Shown piece after piece: positions 34,074 through 43,852 of a stretch of 64,000 nt of DNA (its first letter is position 1; the number at the start of each line of letters is the position of its first letter). The DNA comes from Tilletia caries (taxonomy: Eukaryota > Basidiomycota > Exobasidiomycetes > Tilletiales > Tilletiaceae). The stretch is taken from contig JALUTQ010000004.1 in assembly GCA_032718865.1 (NCBI GenBank), positions 868,001-932,000 of the forward strand. The letters are read 5' to 3'. The notes beneath the pieces are model-generated. The model was not told where the DNA came from and made no database searches. It saw nothing but the letters and a program-made list of their open reading frames with translations. Position numbers and translations under genes: made by a program.

Positions 34074-35369
34074 TCACGGCGGGGCGGCCTCAGCAATGGC
34101 CGCCGCTGCGCGCTCTTGTGCCGGTAGTAGTCCGCGCGCGTATTCACGCAGGTACTTGAGAACCGAGTTCCCCTTCCAACCCCCGATGAGCTTGATGGAC
34201 TTGATGTCCGTGCCCGTGTGCCAATACATGGTCGCGCCGCCGATACGGAAGGAATGGCCCTGGAAGGCCTCCTGACCGGACCGGACAAGAGCAGCGTTGA
34301 ACGTCGAGAGGAACTTTGTCTTCGAGAGCGGGAGAACGAGAGTTGAACCGGGCATGGCAGAAGAACGGAAAGCGAAGAGAGCCGTGGTGGAGAGATCGTT
34401 GACCGGGACAGGAGAGAGCCGCAGATGGTTATCGAAGGCCTCGACAGGGCAGAGAGCCCCGCCGACCTTCACGATGTTCTTTTGTTGACCCTTCTCCTTG
34501 GTCGTCTTTGTCCACGGCAGATCAACTCGCACGATCTCCTTGCCGTTGATGACCTGTCGATGTGCATGGACGGAAGCCCGCGTTGCGTTATGCGAAGGAG
34601 TGAAGGCCGGTGTGGAAGGAGATGTCGTCTCTCCGAGTCGACGGACCGCCCACCAAGAGAAAAGGGAGCACGCCCACACGGCGGCGTGTAATGGATCGGA
34701 GTCGATATTGAGGTGCGCTTTTACTGCATGCAGATGCGCCGCAAGGATCGGAGGCCGGAAGTCGTTGGCCGGAGGTTGGAAGTGCTTGAGACCACGGAGG
34801 GCATAGGTGACCTGGGGAAAGATTACCCAGTCATGCCCCCACAGCCGATGCCAAGTAGCCACGGCCCCAAGGTACTTCTTGGCCGTGTCGGCCCGTACCT
34901 TTGCGACGAAGGAAGAAACGAACGCGAGGAGAAGTCCACTCGACGGTGGACACCGATCCTGAATAGGGATGCCGGCCGAGTCACAGAAGGAACAGAACTT
35001 GATGATGCCGGTACTGTACGAGGTGCATGTAGACTCCTCGAGGGAGAACTCCAGCACCTCGTTGACCGAGCCCCGCATGAGGCCAGAAGGGTCAAAATCG
35101 AAACCGGAAGTCGTTGAGAGAGAAGAAGCTGGGCCCGGCGAAGGGGCCCACCGAAAGATCCGATTGGCTGCCGTGATGTAACGCTCCTCGCAGATGGCAA
35201 CGTGCGATGGCAGCTCATCAGTGGCGCCACGGATTGCTGGGGGAAAGAAAGGAGTCGGAGCTGGTGGCCTCGTCGATAATGGCGCCCCCGCGACCGACGA
35301 CGAAGCCCTCCTCCTCTTCTCCACCGCCCGGTGCTCATTGAGCACTTGGTTGAGCCCCCCGTACGTCAT
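34074..35369 (-). CDS. Retrotransposon tyrosine recombinase
   Basis: An open 431-residue frame. It has the catalytic set of phage-integrase-type recombinases: an early arginine in SLFSWWAVRRLGE (Arg243/244), HSFRIGGATMYW with His372 and Arg375 of the H-x-x-R box, the IKLIGGWKG motif (Trp398 in the His/Trp position) and the likely nucleophile Tyr406 in LKYLREY. The N-terminal half resembles a core-binding SAM-like region (TCTSYSTGIIKFCSFCD). It would cut and rejoin DNA to insert the circular element copy. The ATG overlaps the end of the RT frame by 35 bp in another frame, so expression needs reinitiation or frameshifting. The frame is uninterrupted. Confidence 0.88.
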   Translation of the reverse strand: MTYGGLNQVLNEHRAVEKRRRASSSVAGAPLSTRPPAPTPFFPPAIRGATDELPSHVAICEERYITAANRIFRWAPSPGPASSLSTTSGFDFDPSGLMRGSVNEVLEFSLEESTCTSYSTGIIKFCSFCDSAGIPIQDRCPPSSGLLLAFVSSFVAKVRADTAKKYLGAVATWHRLWGHDWVIFPQVTYALRGLKHFQPPANDFRPPILAAHLHAVKAHLNIDSDPLHAAVWACSLFSWWAVRRLGETTSPSTPAFTPSHNATRASVHAHRQVINGKEIVRVDLPWTKTTKEKGQQKNIVKVGGALCPVEAFDNHLRLSPVPVNDLSTTALFAFRSSAMPGSTLVLPLSKTKFLSTFNAALVRSGQEAFQGHSFRIGGATMYWHTGTDIKSIKLIGGWKGNSVLKYLREYARGLLPAQERAAAAIAEAAPP

Positions 35370-37415
35370 CTAGGAAAGGCTGGACGGGGGCTGGAATGTT
35401 GAATGCGGGTAGCATGGGGCCAGGGGGGAACTCCCCCCGGGAAGGGCCATCGGCCGGGTTGACGGCCGTTGGCACGTACTTGATGCGCAGCTCGAACTTG
35501 TGAGCGCGCTCGAGGTTGACGATCCTCTTCAAGACCGTGTTGGCCTGGCGACCCCGACACCGACCGAACCGGAAAGCGCCAATCACGCCCTGGTTGTCGC
35601 TGTGGATTAGGATCGAATGGCCGGCTCCGCCCATCTCGATGGCGACGAGGAGACCGAACTCGAGGGCGACGGCCTCCGCCCACAGGATCTGACGCGACTC
35701 CTGTTGCCAACCGGGTCGGAACTTGAAGGCGGCCCATCGTTCTCCGCTCGTGATTCCGATGCCCCACTCCGTAGAGGCGTCCACGAAGATGTCGCGTGGA
35801 AACGGCGGGCCCGGAGCAGCGAAGCTCCTGCGCAGGGGTGAACCGAGGGCCTTCAGCCAGACCTTGGCCTCGTCTTGTACCCTGGCCGGGATGAACCGAT
35901 GCTGGAAGAGATCTTCCCGGTCAAAGACCCCGAGGAACTCGGCGAAGTCGGCAAGGTGGGGGCCCAGGTCCCTAGCCATGATTATGATGTGCTGAAGGCA
36001 CCCGAAGACCCTCTCAACGTCCTTGAGGCGGACGTGGCCTGACTTGGTGAAGGGAAGCACCCGCTCTCGATACTTCGCCGCCTTGTCCTCTGGGAGTTGA
36101 ACGACGAACGTGTGGACATTGAATTCGAAGCCGAGGTATCTAACCTCGCTCGCGAACTCCGATCTCTTCTCCGGGTGCCACGGGAACCCCAGGGGCTCCG
36201 TCACCGCGAGCACGTGGTCGAGCAGCAGGTCGGAGGACGGGGGCTTCATAAAGACGAAGTCGTCCACCCATTTTACAGCCCGGAGGCCAACCTCCGTGTC
36301 GAAGTGGGCGTGGATGATGGCGAGGGTGGCATCGGCCACCGAGCCCCACACCCCTGTCGCCGAGGCCAACCCGAACGGGAGCCTCGTGTCGATGATAAAC
36401 CAGCCGGAGGGCGCCAGGATCACAAGGCCTGGCCACTGATCCTTGGCCGCCCCCACAGCCCGGAAAGCCTCACTCGCATCTGCCATCGCAGCTAGCGAGC
36501 CCGGCGGCATGAAGCGCGCCTGTGGACGAGGAGAAACAGAAGTCAGCACAGTCGAACGACGTGTGAGAAAAGGGAGGACCAGCACCGTGTCTGTCACCGG
36601 GGTCGGCGAACGCCAGACGAAGAAGACGGGGCAGCCGACCGGCATGCCCCGCTGCGCAGTCGACCGACATGCGCGCGCTCCGCTGAGACCGAACGGCACT
36701 CAGGGACGGTGGTCAATCGACACACCGGCAGTGACCCAACGGTACACAGTCCACCGAAACCAAGTCGACTCGATCGAGACCGACAACGGAGACAGGGGAA
36801 AAAAGGAAGAAAACTCACCAGGTCTACGAAGTCCCAGTAGCCATGCCAGGCGCACACGAACTCATCGGACGCGATATAGTTGTTGATGGCCGGGTAATCC
36901 CCTTTCCGCGGATAACTGAAGTCCTGTACCATCCTCCACTTGCCGTTCGGCTTCGGGACCAGTCCCAGCGGTGATGTTTGGAAAGGCCCGATGAGGTCCT
37001 CGACCTCTTCCTTCGTATAAGGCCCGCAGGCCCTCCCCAATCCGATCTCCTTCTCGATGGCCGAGTTGAGAGTCTTGAGGTCCGAGGTCGCCGACTTGTG
37101 GTTCGGAGGCGTCCTTGTGACCGTGATCGGGGGAATGCCGAAGTTGAATCCTTTCTCCAGGCCTTCCATCAACTCTAGGAAGGCCGACAGCAGATTGTAT
37201 CGCTCCAGTAGCGTCTTGAGCCCCTCACTGCGGAGAGGGCTCGAGACGGGAGCAAGCGGAGGCTTGATGCCCAGTGTCGCCGCAGACGCTACACTCGTGA
37301 CGTCCCTTGCTGCAGTTGGTTTGCTTGCAGCCGGTGAGGTTGAACTGATGGCAGATGGTGCTGCCGTCGGAGCGTCGGACAATGTTTCCGTCCTTGTCGC
37401 GCTTGGCGTGGGCAT
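35335..37415 (-). CDS. Retrotransposon reverse transcriptase / RNase H with spliceosomal intron
   Basis: Two exons, 37415-36819 and 36519-35335, join in frame to about 593 residues. Exon 1 has SPLGLVPKPNGKWRMVQDFS; the junction gives WDFVDL followed by exon 2, which has ADASEAFR (motif A aspartate), LPFGLASATGVWG and KWVDDFVFM, the Y/V-D-D active site. RNase H follows with DIFVDASTEWGIGI, LWAEAVALEFG, LIHSDNQGVIGAF and NPADGPSRG, so its D-E-D-D set is present. The 298-bp intron has a GTGAGT donor and TCGTCCACAG acceptor on the minus strand. The frame overlaps the end of gag (37225) in a different register; the ATG at 37415 is the first in frame but may not be the natural start. Confidence 0.8.
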
Positions 37416-38763
37416 CGTGCCCCTTTGGAGCTCCAGTGCAGGACTTGTATTTGTGGTTGGCGTCGACGACCCCGCAGATGATGCAACCAGTGACCCCCCT
37501 CCGCGCGGGTTGCGACGAGGGGTCTGATCGAAAGGGCTTTGACTTCTTCGACGACGAACCACCGCCACCCGAGCCAGACGCAGCTGCGGAGGACGACTGC
37601 TTGCTGCTGGAGGCGAGCTGAGCGTGTATGGCCGCTTGGGCCGCGGCGACAGCGGCTGCCGATGCCGACTGAATGGTGGCCGAGAGCTCCGCCGCGGCAG
37701 TCCGCTTCTGGACAGTGTCGCTGATCTGGCGGAAGAGCTTGTCCCGAATGCCGAAGGGCTTGATCCGGGAGCCGACCGGTCGAAGATATATCTTCTTCCG
37801 GATGTTGTCGACGTACTCGGCCAGCGTCGGCCAGTTCTTGACCGGATCCTCCATCACGAGGTTGTGATTAAAGATCTCGTTGAAGGCCTTGCGCCAGCCG
37901 TCTCGCTCCTGATGGAGCAGGTTCTTCTTCTCCGGGTCGACAGTATCGTTGGCTATGATGGCCATGTACATCAGCATGTTGTTGGCGGCCGCCCACATCT
38001 CCGGCAGCGAGAGGTCAGCGTCCTGACGCTTCGGCTCTGGCAGCGCCGCGGACTTGGCGACCGAGTCGAGCATCCCACTGAGGGACTCCGGGAGCTCCTT
38101 GGTCTTGGTACCGCGAGCATGGCCGGAGAGCATACCCTCCTATGTAAAGTGCCAGAGGGGGATGAGTTCCGCGTTCGCCAGGCGCTTGAGGATCGAGTTG
38201 TGGGGCACGGTGCTCGAGCCGAGCCACTCGTCGTCATCGTCGTCGACCCACGCCGATTGCGGTAGGCCACTCTGCGCAGCGGGTTGCTGTTGCTGGTGCT
38301 CGAACCTAGCGGGAAGCGGGTCGTCTGCGACCTTCGCCCTCTTGTGGGCCACGGGGAAGCCGTCCGGAGAGACGTAGAACGGTCTCTTGAGGACCGGCGG
38401 CTGCTCCTGAGACTGTGGGCGCACCGGGGAATGATCTTGAGAACGACGTTGCCGGTATGGGTTGGGCCCGGCCGCAGCTTGAGATGGAGGATCCTCCTTG
38501 CTCCCAGTCTTGTCATCCGGGCCGCCTGTCACGACCCTGACCGGAGACCACAGACTCCAAGGCACATTTCCTCCTCGCTTCCGTCTTCGGCACCGACCTC
38601 GGACATAAGCCACCTTATCTCTCATGCTCGACTCCTGTTCTTCTCTAGCTTCCCCCAACAAAATAGGGCCTCGGCCTCGGCCTCGGCCTCGACTCTTACA
38701 CAGCTCTACTGCCTTCTTCCCCATCCTGACTTCTCGAACCTTCCCAACACTTCTCTTACTCAT
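37225..38763 (-). pseudogene. Retrotransposon gag, main part, with in-frame TAG stop
   Basis: The minus-strand frame from 38763 to 37225 is a Gag-like protein. It ends with cysteine/histidine clusters, including the zinc knuckle CSVCGDTGHQASAC (C-x2-C-x4-H-x4-C), preceded by CHQFNLTGCKQTNCSKGRH. It is interrupted once, by a TAG codon at 38142-38140 between PLWHFT and EGMLSGHARG, both of which look like genuine Gag sequence. Either a nonsense mutation in this copy or, less likely, a readthrough site. The region upstream of about 38540 is purine-rich on this strand and may not be coding. Confidence 0.7.
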
Positions 38764-39125
38764 CTTCCGCTTGGGAATTCCAGCTCCCTATAAGTACCAG
38801 CCCACTTCTCCCTGTCTGTACTTAGAATCCCTCAAGCAACTATCGTTTTATCACACCTCTTCATTACCCTCTTGCAATCTCCAAGACTTCAAGTGATTCA
38901 ACCTCTTCTTTGCCTTTGATCTTCACCGACTCTCGCGTCCCTCGTCGTACCGCTTCCGACACCACTCCTCACTCCTCCCTCGTGTCTCAGACACCTCTAC
39001 TCTTCGCCTTCGTCCCTCAGCACGACCTACGAGGCCTCTCTCTTCTTTCTTCTCTCTCTCGCTTCCAGCTTCACACACCCTTCCTATCTCTCACTCCCTC
39101 TCTCTTCGACCTCTCTGGTTCGTGA
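38560..39125 (+). other. Pyrimidine-skewed, promoter-like tract inside the retrotransposon
   Basis: For about 560 bp the + strand is overwhelmingly C/T, with a GGCCTC hexanucleotide run at 38667-38691, a TATA-like CTATAAGTACC near 38790 and then a CT-rich leader. This looks like a fungal core promoter and 5' leader on the plus strand, opposite to the element's genes. No plus-strand protein could be recognised downstream. It may alternatively be a purine-rich spacer of gag. Confidence 0.35.
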
Positions 39126-39657
39126 TACCGCCTTTCATGAGCCACTCCACTTTGGAGCGAGGAGAGAGCTTCTCGAAATGCCCGATGAGGTCCACGTGTG
39201 CCTGATGGAGGCCGCTGGGTGGCGTGACAGGTCGGTGCTCTGCTGGAGCCTGCTCCGGGCGCGGGGAGACTCGACGGGCCTTTCCCTTGGAAGTCGCCTT
39301 GGCTTGTCCGGGACGAGGTTCCTCGGACTCTTGGAGCATGTTGGCGATGGTTTGTTGTCGGGCGACCACCGAGTCGTGGTCGACACCCGAAGAAAGAATG
39401 GGTCCCGCGGTTGAGGACTTGACCGCTGTCGAGGACGAGGGACCGGACATCGCAGACCGAAGCTGTGGTCGGTTGCTTGTTGAAGGCTGCTGAAGAGCCT
39501 GAGCTGGAGCCTTGAGCGAGGCCGAAGCCGAAGTGGATGTCGGGGCAGAGGCCATCGGTAGCTGGCTTGCCAGGAGTCGCCGCTGGAGGTCGACAACCTC
39601 TTCCTCCGCGGGGCTCGACGAGAGGGCACGACCCTTCGTTTTCTTGCCGCTTGTCAT
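39091..39657 (-). CDS. Retrotransposon N-terminal Gag-like reading frame
   Basis: A 188-residue frame starting at the ATG at 39657. It is serine/alanine/proline-rich with a charged C-terminal part (HVDLIGHFEKLSPRSKVEWLMK). It lies at the expected gag start of the element but is separated from the rest of gag by about 0.55 kb of skewed sequence; a GTATCA donor at about 39134 could splice it to the downstream part near 38530, which I could not confirm. No domain recognised. Confidence 0.4.
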   Translation of the reverse strand: MTSGKKTKGRALSSSPAEEEVVDLQRRLLASQLPMASAPTSTSASASLKAPAQALQQPSTSNRPQLRSAMSGPSSSTAVKSSTAGPILSSGVDHDSVVARQQTIANMLQESEEPRPGQAKATSKGKARRVSPRPEQAPAEHRPVTPPSGLHQAHVDLIGHFEKLSPRSKVEWLMKGGITNQRGRRERE

Positions 39658-39950
39658 CCTGTGAGCGTAAGCTGCTCTTAAAAAGAAGAAGGGAAAGAAT
39701 AAGAGTAGTGCGAAGGACTCTTGAGGTAGTAGCTGCAAAGAAAAGCTTGCGTAGCAGAAGACCTTGATGTGTCTGTCTGCGGAGCTCGAAGAGTGTGGAC
39801 GAGAGGAGTCAGGACGAGTCTGCCGCACTCGTGAAAAGATCTTCCACACACGGTCGCGTGCACCGTGCGCGCGACGCGTGTCGATCATGATCACAGCACA
39901 GACACATCTCAATACTCGTAGACTCAAGACTCCGCGGCTGACCTTTGTTA

Positions 39951-39975
39951 CAGGACTTTGCGAAAAGCTTGACCC
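39951..39975 (+). repeat. Left terminal inverted repeat of mariner element
   Basis: Begins CAGGACTTTGCG and continues into GAAAAGCTTGACCC. Preceded by TA at 39949-39950. Similarity to the right end weakens after about 25 bases but an A/T-rich segment (TTTTAATTT) recurs about 35 bases in on both sides. Confidence 0.88.
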
Positions 39976-40168
39976 GATGAGGGAATTTTAATTTAATTTT
40001 TTTTGGAAAAACGCACCGAGGTCCGAGCCACGCGATCAGACCCGCCTCATGCGACCACGAGCTCGTACTCGAACCGCATTCACTCTCAGTCCTCAGACTC
40101 GCTCTCAGAACTTCGCTGTTGGACATCGTTCAAGTTTCGACACCTCGACGGCTCGACGTGATTCCGAG

Positions 40169-41693
40169 ATGACTTCGACTCTGCCGTCGACCCCCACACG
40201 CGGGGCAGTGCTCGAAGGAGGAACGGGGCGAACTCCCTTGCAGAGTTTGAATCTTTCCGAGAACCAGCATCTGGCTCGAGTCAACAATGACTCTCAGGAT
40301 TCCCAGGAGAAGAATACGAGATGGAGCGAAGACAGTCGTAAGTGGCTTGAGTGATGAGTCCCATGCGTGTGTGATGTGATACGATATCGCACATCTGATG
40401 TATTCTCTCATCTTCCTCTTTCAGCGTCTATGCGGGGCATGAACGAGCCTGAGCCAGCAAAGAAGAAGGGCAATAAGGCTGTTTCTGCTTCGAAGACAGC
40501 TTCCAAGAATAAGAATATTGGTGAGTTGTGCTTGAGCCATACTATTCAAAACTTCCACTTCGCATTCATCCACCGAATCTCAACATCCCATCTTGCCAGC
40601 TGCAGCACCTGATGACGCCAAGGAAGAGTTCCAAATCAGCCTTACGATGTCGGGCACGGCGCGATCGACCGCTTCTTCCAGCAAGAAAGGTCGAGGACGG
40701 CCAGCCAAAGAGAAGGAGGTCACCCTTCTATACCTTCAAGACATGATCAGCTTCCAAGCATTCAGCCACATTGTGATCGACGCGGCAGCAGAAGAAGGGT
40801 GCGGTACACCGATTTACGACAAACTTCAGGTCAAGGGCCGCATCAATGCTGGAGGTCCCTGGACAAGCTGGATGGAAATTCAAGGAGACAAAGACTTCAC
40901 GTCGTTCACCACCAAGCTGCGTACGCGAAAGCGAGAGGGGTTCGTCATGCTCACACGGTCGCCCGAAGCAGTCGCACCATCAATAGGCGCTCAAAACCAA
41001 GCTCAGGAGAGGCCGAATCAAGGCACTTCTGCTTCTGCTTCTCGTCACTCCGTCAATTCTCAGAAGGAGAGTGATGAGGAAGAGTCCGACGAGCTGGACG
41101 ACGAGTTCGAGGTCCTCGACGTCAAGAAGACGAGCAAGACGAGCAAGACGAAAGCATCTACCCAATCTGGAAAACGCAAGAAGAACGCCGACGACGGTGA
41201 GAGCGATTCTTCAGGCGATGCTGGGCGCTCCAAGTCGAAGAAGAAGCCGAAGGTCAAGAACGAGGAGGAGGAAGACAAGGCCAAACTAGCCGCCGATATC
41301 TCGCGCATCCATGAATGCGCAGACGGCACTTGCTCCAGTTCCGTATGCTGGATCATTCGAGGAGGCATTCATGTGCCCATTACAAACGTTCTGCTCGACA
41401 ACTGGGTGGCGAGCGTTTACTACGACAATCGGAACAACAGCACCCAGCGCATCCCAAACAATTTGACGTTCGACAGGGCATGCGATATCGCGGCAAAGAA
41501 GGCCAAGAACCGTCGACGCAGCTCAACATCTACTCAGCATGCTCTCAGTGAAGATGAAGATGAAGATCGCGATCATCTCCTCGGCGAGGACGACTATGGA
41601 TCCGACTCAGATCTTCCTTCCCTGTCACAACTCGCAAGCCGCCCGAGACGAAGTGCTCCATCCTTTTTCATCCAATCGATCGATGTCAGCTAA
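40169..41693 (+). CDS. Transposon-carried AT-hook protein of unknown function
   Basis: Exons 40169-40337, 40425-40520 and 40600-41693 join in frame to 452 residues; another in-frame ATG at 40049 would add 40. KKGRGRPAKEK is an AT-hook (R-G-R-P core), so minor-groove DNA binding is likely. Downstream are a region of unknown fold (YLQDMISFQAFSHIVIDAA, then WTSWMEIQGDKDFTSF), a long acidic/lysine-rich segment (DEEESDELDDEFE, EEEEDK) and a Cys/His cluster (HECADGTCSSSVCW) followed by WVASVYYDN. No transposase or nuclease motif is seen. It lies wholly inside the mariner inverted repeats and runs toward the transposase gene. Its role could be DNA binding to the element ends, regulation or chromatin targeting; that is inference. 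I cannot name the family. Confidence 0.65.
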
Positions 41694-42039
41694 TCGCTCG
41701 AACGCTCAGGTGAAAGGCAAGGGGGTTCGACGCGCAGATCCAGAGGCTGGACCTTCTCGCCGTCACTCTGTACCGCCGCCCGCTCCAACGTTCGGTCCCG
41801 ACATCACTTTCACTGCTCTAGCAGCACGCATAAAGCTGTGCTATGCTTTGGTCACGAAGATGACTGCAGAAGGAGTAGTCAAGGCGACCTCGTTCGCTCG
41901 ACTTGATGAAACGAAACTTCGGGCGATGGGATGCTTGCAAGGAGAGGTCGAAGAAGCTCTCGATGCTCAGGAGCGATGGCGGAAGATGAGTCACGACGGC
42001 ATTCGCGCTGAAGAGCTAGTCGACGCTCTTATTGTTTGA
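41683..42039 (+). CDS. Second reading frame overlapping the end of the AT-hook gene
   Basis: An ATG at 41683 lies inside the last codons of the preceding frame, whose TAA is at 41691-41693, so the two overlap by 11 bases. The 118-residue product has a helical, charged C-terminus (ALAARIKLCYALVTKMTAEG, LRAMGCLQGEVEEALDAQER). No intron signals bridge the two frames, so it is either the true C-terminus displaced by a frameshift, or a separately translated small protein. Not recognised. Confidence 0.45.
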   Translation: MSANRSNAQVKGKGVRRADPEAGPSRRHSVPPPAPTFGPDITFTALAARIKLCYALVTKMTAEGVVKATSFARLDETKLRAMGCLQGEVEEALDAQERWRKMSHDGIRAEELVDALIV

Positions 42040-42664
42040 TTCGTGAGTTTGATTAGTGATGCTGCGCATGCCGCATACAGTCTACTCAATGCTAATCTTA
42101 CCCTACCCATCATTACGCTCAGGCTCCAGTACTCTGCCTTTCAACACCCGCGGGCCACGTCCACAAGGCGCTGGATTCAAGGCCTCAGGATCATTGCTTT
42201 CAACAAGCATTTCAGCAGATTTCTTTCCTTCGTCAGCACTTCACTCTTCGGTCATCGTTCCACGACAGTCCACGGCTTCAACAGATTACGCAGTGCATGG
42301 GTCCACCTTCCATGATTCCACGCATGGACATATCCTCAGCCTTCAGACTCGCTTTTTCAATTATTCTCCCTACCTGCTTTCCCTAATCCTTCTTGACTTG
42401 ATTTCTTCTTGACTCAAAGCTCACGAGTCCTCTTGGAGGGCATTTCCGAATGGCAGAGCCCGCAGAGGTGGCCAATGGCCATGAATATTGTCAATTCATG
42501 CATGTATGCATACTCCACAGTCCACGGTCACTGCCCGAGGTTCAACACCTCCAAGCTCTTCAACATCCCGCAGAACTGCCCACAAGCCACAATTTGCAAT
42601 CCTCTGTACACCAGCCTCCCCCTGTCCTAGTCATTCTCGCAGCACAACGTCACCCCAAAATCAA
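42040..42664. other. Non-coding centre of mariner element
   Basis: 0.62 kb between the two convergent genes of the transposon. Moderately AT-richer; serves as shared 3' region. No conserved frame. Confidence 0.4.
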
Positions 42665-43710
42665 TCATCCTTGCTCTTCCACATAGCCTGCGTGGCGCAT
42701 CCAACCCAGAGCGTCCGATGGTGTAATAGCCTCGCATGCCAGTAACACCGTGAGGTCGTCGCATCGCCCTTGTCGACGAAGAATGGACTTGACCTTGCTA
42801 AAGCTCTCCTCGATGGGATTGAGCATCGGAGACCAAGGCGACGTGTATTCTATGCGACATCCTGTGACCATCAGGAAGGAGAGTTAGCTGTGCGAGTGAC
42901 CTGTGCACAGGATGAACGCATCGCGATCAGACTTCCAGTTGCTGTATCGACTCACCGAAGTCCTTGACCAGTTGTCGAATCTTGAGAGACCGATGGAAGG
43001 GTACATTGTCCATCACCAGCACAGAGCGAGGACCAGGGAAAGGAGTCATCTCTGGGAGAAGGTAGCGAACCAGATAGTCGTGGAAGACGTCCGTGTTGAT
43101 GTTGCAGTGGAAGATTTTTGGGAGCGATGATTCCGTCGGTGCACAGTCCAGGGATGAGTGTCGCGCGCTTCGTTCTTTTTCCACTGGTGATTCGAATGGC
43201 GCTCTCCCCTTCCGGAGCCCAGCCGTATTTGCGGTGTACCTGTCTGGAGTCAAAGCCGGTCTCGTCGGTGAATACGAGCTGTTTGGGGCTGTATTGGGCC
43301 ATCCGTAGGCGAAAAGCGGCTTGAGAAAGTCGAGAGGCTTCGCGTGCTCGACGCGTTACCTTCTTGCGTGTGATGTGAAGCCGCTGCAGGGTTCTGGAAA
43401 GGAGGGAAATCGACGCTCTGGGCCCACCGACTACCTGCAAATCGCGGGCAAGCTCGTCCAGCATGATGTCGGTCCGTTGCTGAAGTCTGGCCAGAATGAA
43501 GCCGATGTCGGCATCGCCGAGCTTGCGCGGGCGTCCCGTCGATGTTCGAGCTGCTGGAAGTCCATGAGGAGTCCATTGACGGAGACATCGTTTGAGTGTA
43601 GATGCAGAGAAGATGTTGGCGATGAGAACGTCTTTTCTGGTAAGAATGCCGGCATGAATCAGCTCGACAACCATCCCCTTGATGTCATGACTGATCTTGC
43701 GGTACACCAT
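42665..43710 (-). pseudogene. Tc1/mariner DD34E transposase with one-base frameshift
   Basis: Exons 43710-42956 and 42861-42665 (GTGAGT donor, GGTCACAG acceptor). The N-terminus has a paired helix-turn-helix pattern (IKGMVVELIHAGILTRKDV, then GRPRKLGDADIG). The catalytic residues are the D of VFTDETGFD, the D of VLVMDNVPFHR and the E of PMLNPIEESF; 34 residues separate the last two across the splice junction, giving the DD34E class. The frame changes at a run of five T on the plus strand (43115-43119) between TDGIIA and IFHCNINTD; the summed exon length is 3n+1, which fits a single inserted base. As read the gene gives a truncated enzyme, unless this is a sequencing error. Confidence 0.85.
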
Positions 43711-43827
43711 GTCGATCAAAGTCTGGTCACTGGCGGGTGAAGCGGTGAAGTGTGGGGGTCTGAACGTCTGACTGCTGGGAGAATGGTGGTGACTTCCCAC
43801 TTTTTTCGAAAATTAAAACAGGCCACA

Positions 43828-43852
43828 GGGTCAAGCTTTTCGCGATGCACTG
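43828..43852 (-). repeat. Right terminal inverted repeat of mariner element
   Basis: On the minus strand it reads CAGTGCATCGCG then GAAAAGCTTGACCC, matching the left end at 21 of 25 positions. Followed by TA at 43853-43854. Confidence 0.88.

Larger units (their letters stand above)
33786..39948 (-). mobile_element. Tyrosine-recombinase retrotransposon, Ngaro-like
   Basis: Read on the minus strand the order is gag (zinc knuckle), reverse transcriptase plus RNase H, then a tyrosine recombinase, with no DDE integrase, aspartic protease or methyltransferase. That is the gene order of Ngaro/DIRS-group elements, which integrate through a recombinase. The split direct repeats expected of Ngaro elements were not found by eye, so both ends are approximate: the left end is set at the edge of the tandem repeat and the right end at the mariner insertion site. 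The copy is probably inactive because of the stop codon in gag. Confidence 0.7.
39951..43852. mobile_element. Complete Tc1/mariner DNA transposon carrying two divergent-function genes
   Basis: The 3,902-bp element starts with CAG at both ends and is flanked by TA dinucleotides (39949-39950 and 43853-43854), the Tc1/mariner target duplication. The terminal 25 bases match 21/25 in inverted orientation, including an unbroken 16-base block GCGAAAAGCTTGACCC. Inside are a minus-strand DD34E transposase gene (43710-42665) and a plus-strand multi-exon gene (from 40049 or 40169 to 42039) facing it. At 3.9 kb it is about twice the length of a usual Tc1/mariner element because of the second gene. Confidence 0.88.
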
